A stretch of 64,000 nt of DNA from Aquanectria penicillioides (lineage: Eukaryota; Ascomycota; Sordariomycetes; Hypocreales; Nectriaceae). Shown piece by piece: positions 1 through 12,014 of the stretch. Numbering within the stretch: position 1 is the first letter of the stretch; each line of letters begins with the position of its first letter. Where the stretch lies: the NCBI GenBank assembly GCA_003415625.1, contig PYIU01000003.1, positions 5,084,001 to 5,148,000 of the forward strand, in the 5' to 3' direction. Both the position numbers and the translations under genes were made by a program. A model generated the notes under the pieces. That model was not told where the DNA came from and did not search any database. It was given only the letters and a program-made list of their open reading frames with translations.

Positions 1-3000
1 ATCTCCACTGTCAGCAGGCTACCAATTGCTGTCATTTGTTGCTCCGCCGACGTCGTCACCAAATTCGCCAGATCCCGAGCCCTTGCCGGATCCGATCTAG
101 ACTAGCTGGCGTTGGCGCGTGCGCTACAACGTGGTGGACAATTACGCACATCCAAACCCTGTCAGGATCCCGCGATCACTATCAGCCAGCAGTTGTTGGT
201 CCGGAGTCAATTGAGGATTGACGCGGCGCGACGCAGCTCGACCGTTCGGGAAATGGCCGTCGACTCCAGGTTCAAAAGCATCGGTTATGTAGTCTTGGCT
301 AACTAGTGCAAGGTTGCATCAAATCTTCACAATGCGGGCAGATCCCATCCTCTCTCGACGTGATGCTTATAGTCAGAGCTAAGGACCATCCATCACTGCC
401 GTTTACCAATTGCCTATGTCGTCAACCTTCAGTCTGTCATGAGCTCAAGTTTGAAGATGGATGGATGAGCCCCAGCAACCGAGCCAAGACGGCCAGTTGT
501 GGGTCAGGGCTTGATGGTTTCACAGCGAAATGGCCTGCGTCCTGCAGAGCCTGGCCATCAGCCTGAATTTGATCCCCACTGCACCCTGACCCGCTCAACT
601 CCTCACCTTGGTGTCAATTTGCTGCCGCTATGTGCCGTAATATGGAGCTTAGGAAGATAGAGGTGCATCTCTATGATAGCTTCCCACAGATTGACTGCTG
701 CATCAGTGGCGAGTTTTGGCCCAAGTCATAGCTCTAATTCTTGGTGGCTCAAGCATAGCGTCTAACTCACTTTGTTCTCAAGAGACCTATTCAGAACATG
801 GTCAGGGCCCTAATGGTTTGGGGAGTGTGCTGCTGCTGACACAGTCTCTGGGGGAGCGAGGAAGGATCGGGACAGATCTTGATGCCTGTTGTTTGACTAG
901 TCCGCAACAAGAGAATGAAGATTGTGGAGGAGCCAGGATTGCCCTAGCTTTGCTCTTCGGCCAAGCTGATCGACTCGGCAGGGGGGGGGGGAGCACACAG
1001 ACGGGGTGAGCACGGGGCATCTGCTAAAACAACGTCGACGGAGACTACTAAGGCTTGATACGGGAGGCTTGATGTTGCAATCGGAATCTGCCCTGTCTTC
1101 GTTTTCTGCTTTTCTTTGAAGCTCTCGGGTTGATGGTTGCAGGGCCCCGACCGAGCGCCCATCCCTCAACCATCATTCCATGCGGCAAAAACTCAGTCTC
1201 CTGTGCTGCATCTAGTAGCATTGACCAGGGTAACTCGCCGACTCCGAGTGCTCGTAGGTACCTTTGTTGAACCAATGCACAATCCTGTTGGCGGACAAAC
1301 CGCTCGGCATATCTCTTCTCTCCTTCATCAACAAGTCTCCAAGGGCAAGCTCCCCCTTGCAAAACATCTTGAGAATCACCTCATTCGAGATCCCAGAGCA
1401 AGACTCTCAGCGGGCGTTCTCGAATGTCCCTGAGACCACCCAGTTCAGACATGCTGGCGTATTTTCGGATTGACCCCTATCCAACAGTGGTCCGTGGCTG
1501 CCCAAAATCCGCCGCCTGGGCAGCATCGCATCAAGCTCAGCATTGGCAATCAGCCGGGCCTCAGTCATGTCTGATATCCAGTTATAGCCGCGACAGTCGA
1601 GGGGGGTTTGCAAAATCTACCATACGGGGTGCGATCTTGTCGACATTTACCCGAAGATGTAACATCCAATTCACACGTCAATATCCAATCATGGATTTGC
1701 TTCCTATCTCGAAAGGCTAGTGGTGTTATACACCTGTAAAACCATATGAGCATAATCTGACTATGAAGACCGATGAACACTGCCACCGGAAATGCGGCAC
1801 AAAGCACATGGCTTGGGTTTGAGCTGTAAAGAAAGATTAAGATTGGCCCCAAATCTTTTGGTGTCGAACTTGGAGATGTGAATAGCCTTCCAAGCTGCCT
1901 CGTCACTTCAGTTTTGACTGTGTTTATCTACGCCAAAACGAGTTGGTGTTGAGCCCAGCCACTCTCAAAATAAGGTTCCAGGTGTGAACAACCGCTATTT
2001 TGTATTCAAAGGGGAATTTATGACTGTCCACTCCAGATTGAATCTTACTAGCCCTTGCATCTGCTACAGGGCTAACGGCATGCCTCGGCTCCAAGTCCTT
2101 GGGAGTGGAAACGTGGCTCAACGGAATACAAAGAGAGAGTGGAGGGCTCATCCGCGAAGCACTGACTTCCTTCCTCTCCGATGATTCTTTTGTTATACAT
2201 CGGCAAGGTATGATAGCACCAAGCAGCTAGTTTGAGAGAAGTGTGGAGAGGCGGGTCGGAGGAGAGGCGGGGATGTACGAAGTGCTGCCGGAGCAGCTTC
2301 TTCAGCATGTTTCGCAGCTTCAGACTACCGGGCTGAGCCCTTCCCTGGTCTGGCTCAGATGGCCGAAACTTGGCGTGCCTGACGCTAGGAACCCATCAAT
2401 ATGCAGCTAGGAATGGGGGTGTAAGACATGGCCCATTCCATTTTTGAAGGGCGTGATATGCAGTCTGGCGGGAAAGCGGGATAGTTGACGTGGGTTGCCT
2501 GGAGGAAAGCCAGTGTCGACTCGATGATTCGTCATGACCTACTTGACCAGCAGACAATCCTAGCGAACCCCTCACTACCTATCTAAGTACTCGCTGCGTT
2601 CTTGCTACACACCCTGCCGCCTGTCTCAACCTTTAGGGATAAAAGGGCGCAGCTCAATGCAACGGCCCACCGGACCAACAAATTACCGACGGGAGTTGCG
2701 AGGTGTTATACTTCATCGAGAATCATGACCACCCTAATTGGTCGTACGTGAGGTAGCTGCTGGACTGGATGCGATCGTTGCCAACTCGGGAATTCATTTG
2801 CCGCCACAGAGAAACTATGAAGTCGGGTTGAAATTTGAGTCTATCTGGGCCAACTAAGGAGGGCCCATGAGAGTCGTGGCAGCGAATGAACACAGCCCTG
2901 CGGTTGACAACTGAATGAGCAAGCACAGTTTTCACTAAGGTCTGGTGTGGTGATGGCGTCTCATCAATAAACCTCGCTATCCGCGACAGGGTAGCCTGGA

Positions 3001-5326
3001 ACCTTGGAGCGTAATGAAGTCCTGACGCATGGTGCAAGCTTACACAGCCATATGTTGATTTGGTTCTTTCAAAAGCTGGAAGTACTATATTTTAAACTGC
3101 AAGTTGAGTATTGTTACTTCCTAAGATTTGGCATATAGCTAGATAAGGAGGGAAAGGCATGTATGTGTATGGAGGTCAATGGCAAGAAACATCATGAACT
3201 TGGGGGGCGGGGGTAAAAAGTACTGGATAACTGGTTAATCACCATGGGTTATAGAGTTTAATTATGCCCCAGCACCCCTACATGCATTATTGGGCCAACG
3301 ATGTGCGAATTTCGTCGTGTTGAGCAACCACCATTAGGGTTGACTCCTAGCCCACGAGCTGTCCCATGTGACCAGACCGCCGGGCTTAAGTTGTGAGAGG
3401 ATGCCCAACCAGACAGATTCATTCCGCCTCGTATCTTGAGGCGAGGAGGCATTGTTACATCTATACAATTCAAAATGGCGAATATTACGCAACATTGAGG
3501 CGACTTGTTATTAGAAAGGTTCAGTCGAAGATTGGGAAAGGGATGGCGGTGAGCGGATGGCGCAGAGAGGCTCAAGGCTAGGGAACGGGCCATGCCGTGA
3601 TTAGCTCGACGGAAGCGAGCACAGACCTTTGGGACGAACCTCTATATCTCAAAGATTACAAGCAACAGTGGATCGACCGGAAGTATGGACCTGAGAGCTA
3701 CCGGGGAAACTTATTGTAGCATAGGCCTGGTGTGTTTGGTGTTTCCTTAGGGGATGGAGTCAAAGACGGAGACAACCCTGAAGTGGTAGCCCTTAGTCGG
3801 AAACTCACAACAAACCAGCACAACTTGGATCAGGGTTTCACTAGACGCTACGCTTGGCCGCGATGGACAAATGCAACGACGGCCACAATCATGGATAAGA
3901 AACATTGAAAGAAGCTCAAAAATTGGTAGCTGGGGAGAGTTGGACGGGGAATGATACGAGCAATGCGAGAAACTCGAAGGGGGGGGGGGGGTTGGAAATG
4001 AATCTGGCTAGCTTGAATAGAGAGGATCGGAATAGAACTACTGCAGCCCTGGAGAGCCCAGCGAGGAGCTGAATCCAACCACAGTTCTATGTGGAGCAGT
4101 GTCGTGTGCAAGCAAGTCCGGGTCGAACTGTTGAGAGTAATGGACACCCCTCTGTCGTATGTATGAATGCTGCCGGAGGGTCGCGATTCGCACATTCCGC
4201 CCCGCCGGCCCGGAACTATGGGAGGGTGAACAAAGATCAGGGCCGGATCCAGAGAACTCAACTGGGGGCAATTGAGATTGAGGACTTGTCAGCAAGCCTG
4301 TGCTTGGCTCATGAGAAACATGTACCACACAGTACATGCACCATGGCGAAGTCAAAGACCCTCACGCTCGGCACTTTAGCGGGGGAAGTTGACGATGTAG
4401 GTGGATCGATGACCTAACGGCCTGTGTCAGGGCCAGGGTCGTGCCTTGTTGCCCTGTCTCTGTCATCATCGTTGTCACGTTTCGTTATCGCTCCAAGAGA
4501 AACCCACTTGAGGTGGCGCGGCCGACCTGCGCCCGGGAGGGGCAAAGAGGAGCCAGAGCGGTGCTGAGGCGCGGTGGCGCTGGGCGGATAGCATGGTGCA
4601 AAGTCTCTCACATGCGGCGTGCGTGGGTTTTGATGCGATCCAGTTGAAGGAGTGGATGGTTTTGTGCCAAAAACCCGCAAGTGCCTGCACGGCACAAATG
4701 GCAATCGACGCAGAGGCAGGAAGGGTCTCACTGGACAGTCCTATCCCGGCAAGTAACTTGTGTAACCATCTATCTTACCTTGTTGTCGACCCAACTTCAG
4801 CCCGGGCGGTTGTTCCCTGGTAATAGCTGCGGCACGAAATGGCCATTGAGTCTCAGCAGGGCCAGGGTGCGAGAAGCACACCAGCAGGACCTGGCGACAA
4901 GCTGTGGGTGTTGTAGTCCGCAGGTGTTTGTCTTTCATCCGGGTGGACGGACGGCAAGAATGCCAATCAATAACCGCGCGTGCAACGAGGAGCAGTTTTC
5001 AGGAAGCGATAAAGAGGCCGAGAGGGGTTGACGGTCATGGATCTTGATGCGGGGTTGGATGAGTAGAGGGACGCCTCCTCTACGAGTCACATGCCTCTCA
5101 TTGGCGTTGCTGGATTTCCAGTAGATTGTCTTACAGGAATGCGCGCGTGTCATGGCGATGCTTGCTTGCTAGTTTTGCTTTGCCGGCTCACTCACTGAAT
5201 TGAGGGAAACTCGACTAATGAGAGTGTCCATTTGGCTGAGGCGTCTTACGCAGGCTGACTGACGGGTGGGGGGTGAGGAGAGCTTGGTTCATGACTCTGG
5301 AGAGGCTAGAGACGAGGACGAAGGTT

Positions 5327-5389
5327 AGGAAAAGAAAAAAAAAAGAAAAAAAGGAAAAAAGGAAAAAAGAAAGAGAGAGAGAAGAAGAG
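5327..5389. repeat. Purine-only (A/G) tract
   Basis: Sixty-three consecutive purines, A-rich at first and then GA-repeat-like. Such a polypurine/polypyrimidine tract can disfavour nucleosomes or form triplex DNA. No gene lies nearby, so I assign no role. Confidence 0.8.
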
Positions 5390-7450
5390 CCATTTTCGGC
5401 GTCGGTGTGGTACCAGTATTCTTACAGGCGAGGAAGTAGGGTAAGTGATGGGTAAGTGATGGTTGCAAGATTGAGCATATGGTCTCACCATTGATTTTGG
5501 GCCAGGAGCAGGAGGGCATCGCCTCATCTCATTTTCAGCTCTCTGTAGCCTTTTCTCAGCTACCTTCGGAGACGCCAGGGGCCGAACCTAAGGTGCTCGT
5601 CGCCACCACGTATGGATGGATTTTCCAGTGGATGCCCACAACCTTGGCGCACATTACATGAAGTTCCAGATGCAAATGCATGCTGGTGACAGAACAATGC
5701 CGAAGGAGCAATGAGAGGGGGCGTTGGTCAGCCCGCCCGCCTCCCCGCCTGGATCATATTCTGAAATGGCCGAGCTAGGAGGACATCGGTATCCGTGGGC
5801 AGACAAGTAGTTGGGCATGGCGGAGGACACAGCACAGCCATGACAATGATAAACGGTCGACGAGCTTACTGCCCAAGCCCAAGTCCGTGCCTGTGCCTGC
5901 GCCTTGGAAGGACTCAGGTGTAATGGCCCGTGGCGAGCGGCTAACAGCTAAGCCTCTTCTTAGAGTAACTCTAATACAGCCATTCCAGGACAGACACATC
6001 GCGTGCATAGGAGTATTTCCTACACCTGGACAACGGGAATCTGGTTCAGATCCGGGGAGGACGACAAGCCGTGGAGATGCCAGATACGGAGTACATTTGG
6101 CACGGATGATCGGCGGCTAATGCCAAGGGCTAGAGCAGCCGGGAACACGGTCGAGGCGACGGTGAGAGGACGAGCGTGTGGGAGTGACAGGGAAAGAAAA
6201 GAACCAGTTGAGGGGGAGCAAGGCCATCGATTGGAAGACAAGCCCACTGTCAAAAGTGGAGAGAGGCAGACGGACGGCCAACAGGCGAGCAGACCAGCAA
6301 GGGGATGGGAGAAGCGAAGGTAACCTGCACCGTCCCTGGTTCTAAATCCATGCTGGTATCCATGCCCATACCATGCCCATGTTCCCGCCCAGGTGAGCGA
6401 GATGGGATTCCTCAAGCAGCACCACAAACGACAGGAGAAGGAGGAGCTACAAGCAATAGCAGTGAAAACACGGGGGCCGGCCTTTTGGGTTGGGCTGGGT
6501 CGGGGGTCGGGTCGGGTTGACGTGGAGGGTTGCTATGGGCAAGACCTGAATCAATAAACCTTTCGCCGGGCAAGAAAAAATTCGCATGGAGAGATTGATT
6601 GTGCCGAATGGCACCATGGACTGGCTGCGATGGCATATATCTGGGACAGGTTTACGGATCGAGGACTTGCCTAGTCCGGGCTGGGCGGTGTTGGACAGCA
6701 GCTTATCCAGGCACCTGGGACAGGTTGGCACACCCATGAAGAAACGGCCCGATGAAGCGTGGGACAGCGACGAACGCGGAGAAGTTTTGGGGGGGGGGGG
6801 GTCACGGTGATGATTTGACTTGGCCTGGACGTGTTGGTGAGGGAAGCATGTGCGCTCTGGCAATCATGGTAGAGGGCGAGAGACAGGAGAGAAGATGGAA
6901 TCATCACAGGCCAAGAGTTAATATGGGGAAGCGAAGAATAGGTGGAGTGGTTTTTATCACTCACAGCCTCCACCCCTCGAGGGCGTCGTCACCACCATTT
7001 CTGGGTCGGTGATTTCCACTCTAATACCGTTATTGATTGACACCAACTGATCAGGTGGACGATGCGATGGGTGCGGTTGACTGGAAGGGCCTCGGCTGTC
7101 CGTTTTGGCGTTTTGGCGGGCACATCAACGGTATTACGGCACCGTCGGAGTGCTGGGGTTGCGGACGTGGATGTGGATGTGGTCGACTTGTTGGCCGGGG
7201 GGGCGCCTTAGGCTGGCCGGCTCAATGACCTGGCCCGGTCAGAGAAGTGCGACCGGAAAGTAATTAAGCAGGAGATTTTGGCAATTTAATTGCGAAAATT
7301 ATCTTATTTCAAATCCGAGTTTGAGCCCTGTCTGAAGTGAGGTGTTTTGAGTACCTTGGTCGATTGCTACCTAGGCAACACCCCGAGTTTGGCCTGGGGA
7401 AATGTTTCCAGTTGATGAGTGAGAGAGTGTCTGTGTGCTTGTTTTTTTTT

Positions 7451-7466
7451 GGGGGGGGGGGGGGGG
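7451..7466. repeat. T9-G16 mononucleotide tracts
   Basis: A run of T is followed directly by sixteen G. It is one of several unusually long G/C runs in the intergenic DNA of this window. Its exact length is unreliable, given the homopolymer problems seen elsewhere. Confidence 0.85.
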
Positions 7467-7562
7467 AAAGGGGAGGAGAGGGATGGGTACCAGCTGTCGT
7501 TGAGTGGTGGTTGTGGTGGTGGTAGCACAGACATCGATACATCGATACCGGTACATCTATCG

Positions 7563-7582
7563 ATCCATTCATCCATCCATCC
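7563..7582. repeat. (ATCC)n microsatellite
   Basis: Tandem ATCC tetranucleotides, slightly imperfect at the edges, in gene-poor DNA. Confidence 0.8.
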
Positions 7583-8546
7583 ACCGTCTTGGCTGGAGGA
7601 GAGTACAGACAATATCCCCACGCTTCACCGACGAATTGAAAATTTACTACACGGGCATCTCTAATTGAGAATGAGATAAACACGCCCCTTTTGCTTTGTT
7701 TTCTTTTTCTCTCCCCTTTCCTCTTTGTCTTCCCATCCGCTTGCTGGGGGCTTGCTGCACCCGCGTGCGACCAGGATTTGGACCTGGACTGTCCCGTACT
7801 CTGTACCAGGCCGATTAGAGCCAGTACTTATCTCTCCCGCGGATGCGGTGATTGTTGGGCGTACTCCAGGCATCTCACAGGGTACCTTACAGGGGGGCCG
7901 CTACAGGCCGCACAGGGGAGTCCACAGGGGGCCCCCTCCATCTTTCCCGTTGCAACCATCCATCCATGTTCCCTCCCCTCCCCCAAGCCCCCGCCCTCTC
8001 GGCCTTTGCACCCTCGCCCATGTTTGTGTGTTCCATGGCTGCTTGTCTGACATTCTCTCTGGCTCTCTCGCTCTTGTGCTGTAGTTCTGAGACAAAGCCC
8101 GCACACTTTTAATTGTTTTTGATGTTGAAATTTCCCTCACTGGGCGTCGGGGATCCTGTCCTCTCCCACGAATACAGTGCCAGTGCCGGCTGTTGCACCC
8201 GGCCACCCGTTATCGCAAATCCCCCGACACCGCACTGCATCCCACTCCCGCCCGTGCCCGTACCCATCACCGTCACCGACGCTGAGACAAACCTAGAAAA
8301 AAAAAGAACAAGCTAAGACAATCAAGACGCCAATGAATCCGCTCAGCGCACGTCGCTCACAACCACAAGCAGACCGATACAGACCGTCCATCACCCAATC
8401 CCTGCCTCCGTCTCGTCCGTCTCGTCCATCTCCTCCACCAAACCCCACGTGCCTCATGCACACAATGAGGCTGAATCTGGCCTAGGACCTCGTCACATTG
8501 GCTGCTTTGTTCTGGATCCATCCTGCGTGCTGCTAGGCTAACTCCT

Positions 8547-8576
8547 GTCGCCGTCGCCGTCGCCGTCGCCTTCGCC
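8547..8576. repeat. (GTCGCC)n microsatellite
   Basis: Four perfect hexamer copies plus a degenerate fifth. A similar GTCCTC-type repeat follows at about 8727-8750. Together they generate spurious Arg/Thr-rich open frames on the minus strand. Confidence 0.8.
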
Positions 8577-9141
8577 ATTCCCTGAGTCGGTGTCCCTCTC
8601 GTCCTGGCCCTCCTCCTCCTCTCCATCCCCTCCGGCCTAGTCCTATCCAAGCCACCCAAGATCCAAGTCGCCCTCCAGTCACAGCCCAGAGCGCTAGTCA
8701 TCGCCCAGTCACCATCGTCGCTCAGCGTCCTCGTCCTCGTCCTCGTCCTTGTCTGGTCCAGGTCTCTTTCAGTGCTCTTGGCCCGCCCCGTCTGCATCAC
8801 CGCCGCCAAGAACCAACCCCAACACCGCTCCGCCGCAGAGGCCGTCGTAATCGCCGCCTCCTCCGGATCTTATCCATCCTCTCGACCTCTTTCTCTACCC
8901 TCTCACTTCCTCTTTTAACTTGCTGGCCATTTTAACTTTCATCCGGTTCCTGTTCCTGACTCTCTTCCCTCCTTCCCTCCGTTTCGCCAGAATCTCTAAA
9001 CCCTGCCCCTCCCGATCGTTGTCCTTCCTACGTTTCCCCCTCCGGCTCTGAACCTAACCTTCACCGGTCATCCTGGTATCGTGCAGCGACGAACCCTCGC
9101 CTTTGCTTGTGTCGCCAACTTCTCTCCTCCCTGGTCCGCCA

Positions 9142-9180
9142 ATGTCTCTCGTGCAACCCTCGAGCGCCCTGTTGCTCTGA
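9142..9180 (+). promoter_or_regulatory. Upstream ORF 1 in leader of the 9405 gene
   Basis: An ATG with a 12-codon frame ending in TGA lies about 260 nt before the main start. It would act as a uORF if the transcript begins upstream of it and no leader intron removes it. Confidence 0.4.
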
Positions 9181-9328
9181 GAGGGCTGAGGGTCCGTAGG
9201 ATCTTCAATCGCTGTCTCCGTGCAACGGCGACATCAAACACCAAGACCAACAAACCCCGCGCACCCTTCTTCACCCAGTTCCGCCTTCTCGCCTGTTTCC
9301 CCTGCCCACCTTGCGGATTCATCCCTTG

Positions 9329-9472
9329 ATGCTCAACGGACAGTCCGCTTACCGCTCCCCCCCATCTCTCTCTCGCCCCATCGCAAAGCCTCGGTCGCGC
9401 TGCCATGGCGATGGCCTCCTTTTCCTCACACTCCAACAGCCACCTCCATGGCCAAATGCACACCCATGCTAA
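9329..9472 (+). promoter_or_regulatory. Upstream ORF 2, overlapping the main start codon
   Basis: A 47-codon frame starts 76 nt before the main ATG in another frame and terminates inside the main coding region. A ribosome using this ATG would miss the main start, so the main protein would need leaky scanning or removal of this segment by splicing. Only the reading frames are visible in the sequence; the regulatory effect is inferred. Confidence 0.4.
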
Positions 9473-10808
9473 GATCACAAAGGCTCGCAGTCGGCAGGCC
9501 GTTAAGCCAATCCTCAAGAAACTACAGCCTCATTCACAATCGGAGAAGAACTCCCTCGACCTTGATCGCAGTTGGGAAGAGCAGGCCCAGTTTGGATATT
9601 CATCGTACAGCCCCAACGGGGACGACGACTCTGCCGCTCACGGATATGGATCCTCCTATACGGCCACGACGATAATACCTAGCCATACCAGGCCTGCTCG
9701 GGATGTCAGTTTCTCTCTCTCGGCCACCGATGTTAGCAGTGGCGGCGCTCGCACTCGCAAATACTCCCACACCCGCTCCACCAGCGGCACCTCTCACATC
9801 TCAGTTGCGACCTCGACCAGCGGCGGCCGCAACGGCTCCTTCGTGCATCCCTTTCAGCAGACACCACGAACGTCAACGCCGCCGTTGTCCTACGCCAACT
9901 CGCTCGCCTCGTTAGACAATCCCACCGCTCCCCGTGATTACTCGCCGACCATCACCGAGGACGATGACGACCATGAGTCGCAAAACTACCAGACTGCCCG
10001 GTCTTTCGTTCTCCCACATCCCGCCTCGGGCCCCCGAAGGCCTTCTCTTGGTAGCCAGCGTACCAACTCCTTGTCCGACGTCAACCAAACAATGCGTACT
10101 ACCACAAACACGCGTGCTGGCTCGGTTTCTGCGACACGAAAAACTCACGGCATGGTATCAAAAAGCCGCTCCGACCTACATCTAAACACCGCCTCCACCA
10201 CTGCCCTCGATTCTGCGTCGAGCGTCAGCCCACCTGCATCCTTTATCTCACCGCAAATGATGGGAGCTTCCTCGTCTGCGTCTGCCATGTCCCCACTACG
10301 TAGTTCTTTGGACGTGAACGGCTTCCGTCTTCGTTCTCGGAGTGAGGTCGATACTGCTTCCCGCCAGGACCATGTCAGGGAGGCTCGTCGAAAATTCGAG
10401 GAGAAGGAGAGAGCCAAGGAGGAGAAGTACGCTCGCGAACAGATTCGCAAACAAGAGCGTGCAGAGACTAAAGAAGCTCACCGACTCGCCAAATCACAGT
10501 CACATGGTCGAAAGAGTAGCTTTGGGGCCTCGCGGATTTCCTGCGACCGCACTTCGAGCAAGAGTGATGTTCGGCCATCTGCGTCGAGAAAGAACACTGG
10601 CAACGGACTGGACGATAGCGAAAAGTTTGATTTCGCAAGCCGTGGCTATGACACCGTGGCCACGGCTCAGTCCCCCGGCTCAAGGGCCGAGGATGTCCAT
10701 TTCGAGTCTGCTCGAAGAAACAATACGGCTAAGCGAAGAACTACTGGAGCATGGACAGCCTTTGTTCTTTGGTTAAGAACACGCTTGCTCAAGATGGGAA
10801 GGAAATAG
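9405..10808 (+). CDS. Conserved-looking low-complexity protein with basic helical C-terminus
   Basis: A single-exon frame of 467 residues, with an ATG in a good context (GCC before, G after). I do not recognise a named family. Residues 1 to about 300 are rich in Ser, Thr, Pro and Arg with acidic patches, typical of a disordered phosphoprotein. Residues about 315-365 form a highly charged helix (repeated EARRKFEEKER and KEEKYAREQ patterns) that should be a coiled coil. The last 20 residues contain an aromatic-hydrophobic and basic segment (AWTAFVLWLRTRLLKMGRK) that could lie on a membrane as an amphipathic helix. The composite layout of disorder, coiled coil and terminal membrane-binding helix suggests a scaffold or signalling adaptor, but that is inference. 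Codon usage is clean and no frame break is seen. Two uORFs precede it. Confidence 0.75.
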   Translation: MAMASFSSHSNSHLHGQMHTHAKITKARSRQAVKPILKKLQPHSQSEKNSLDLDRSWEEQAQFGYSSYSPNGDDDSAAHGYGSSYTATTIIPSHTRPARDVSFSLSATDVSSGGARTRKYSHTRSTSGTSHISVATSTSGGRNGSFVHPFQQTPRTSTPPLSYANSLASLDNPTAPRDYSPTITEDDDDHESQNYQTARSFVLPHPASGPRRPSLGSQRTNSLSDVNQTMRTTTNTRAGSVSATRKTHGMVSKSRSDLHLNTASTTALDSASSVSPPASFISPQMMGASSSASAMSPLRSSLDVNGFRLRSRSEVDTASRQDHVREARRKFEEKERAKEEKYAREQIRKQERAETKEAHRLAKSQSHGRKSSFGASRISCDRTSSKSDVRPSASRKNTGNGLDDSEKFDFASRGYDTVATAQSPGSRAEDVHFESARRNNTAKRRTTGAWTAFVLWLRTRLLKMGRK

Positions 10809-12014
10809 GGCAACTGTAGAGGCATGGCGTACCCCCAAACCCACGCGCCATATCTCAAATGAGACGGCCGGCCTGTGAATGGAGACGACCCGTATCTCAA
10901 ATTTACGACACATACCCACCTCGACGACGACGACAACGAACCTAACACTCCCCGATCACTCAATTATGATATACCCCTCATTGGCGCAACATGAGCGACT
11001 GCGATAACCTGATTTTGTGCCCCTGGGATGCGAGAACCGGAGAACATCTCCTCTTCATCCTTCCCCTAGATGGATTCACGGCCTGAAAGCGTTGCATACG
11101 ATGGAGACTTGGCGTCTCACGGCCGGACCGGACAATCGTTTCTTGATTTTGCATGGCGTTGTGGAATTTTTTTTCTCGGCTTACGACTCGGCATGCCCAG
11201 GATTGCATCTTAGGATTTGGTTTATGGGTCAATTTACGAGCTTTTGTTTTTTTTGTGTTTATACTTGGAGTTTCTGTGATGTTTCCTGCCTCGGGCCTCT
11301 ACGGGATCCATACAGCATTTGGATTGGGCGGCAAGGATTCGGAAGCGTTGGATTTGCCACATTCGGATAGCGAGCTTTGAACTCAGAGTAGACCTGGCCA
11401 ATACAAGAGATGGGCGACGAGCGTTTGCGCGCCCACTCTAGCCATCCATGAAAACCTCGTTGCGTGAAGAATCAGGGGATGTTGGGACCCCTCCCCCTCC
11501 CTTATTCACATGACAGTCGCACATGACGATGAAGGTCCGCTGCTGCCGTTACGTTGCCGACGTAACAAGGACGATGGTGGGGCCACTGGGCGTCGGCCAA
11601 ATCTGGGGTTTGTGGGGATGAGAAAGTCATGCGATTGAGCCGGAGGCACCGAGGCGGTCCCGCCACCACACGCTAGCCTGTAGGGCTGTGTCGAGGAATG
11701 GGGCTGTTGAGACGTGTTTGTGACGTAGAGCCGTAGTGCCCGGGACTCGATGCCCGGTCGGCCCTCGATAGCTGATACCGGAAGGCCGGCGAGTGGTTGA
11801 GGAACTATTTCCTGTAACGGGCTGTGCCTTGGAGCAAGTTCCATGTAGGTGTGATATGGAGGGACTCGAGGTCTGAGCTAGTCACGGACCTGTTTCACCG
11901 AGGGGCCCGCGTTTCGATGTTTTCGCGCAATCACACGCTATCCGCTTGAACTCGAAACAAACATGGGTTTTCGTCTTGTTTCGTCCATCCTCGAGCCCCA
12001 ACTAACTACCTGGT
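10809..12014. other. Intergenic, convergent 3' regions
   Basis: About 1.2 kb between the convergent 9405 gene and the enoyl-CoA isomerase gene. It holds a T-rich stretch around 11163-11275, plausibly 3' UTR and polyadenylation signals, and no convincing gene. Confidence 0.6.

Larger units (their letters stand above)
1..8880. other. Gene-poor region, no gene recognised
   Basis: About 8.9 kb with no reading frame that I can match to a protein family on either strand. Open frames are all under about 150 codons, overlap one another on both strands and show no conserved motifs, and I could not join them by plausible introns. The stretch holds long G runs (981-991, 3979-3991, 6789-6801, 7451-7466), a purine-only tract and short tandem repeats, listed separately. 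The last 500 bases become C/T-rich and are probably the promoter and leader of the gene at 9405. A non-coding RNA or a fast-evolving gene with small exons cannot be excluded from sequence alone. Confidence 0.6.

Noticed and set aside
1048..1613. Minus-strand frames at 1048-1362 and 1407-1613 as fragments of one decayed gene
   Set aside because: They could be joined only by assuming several lesions and show no recognisable domain.
3848..4261. 137-codon minus-strand ORF
   Set aside because: Contains a G13 tract read as Pro and overlaps another frame; no homology-like motif.
8357..8809. 150-codon minus-strand ORF rich in Thr/Arg repeats
   Set aside because: It is generated by GTCGCC and GTCCTC microsatellites and the C/T-rich leader of the gene at 9405.
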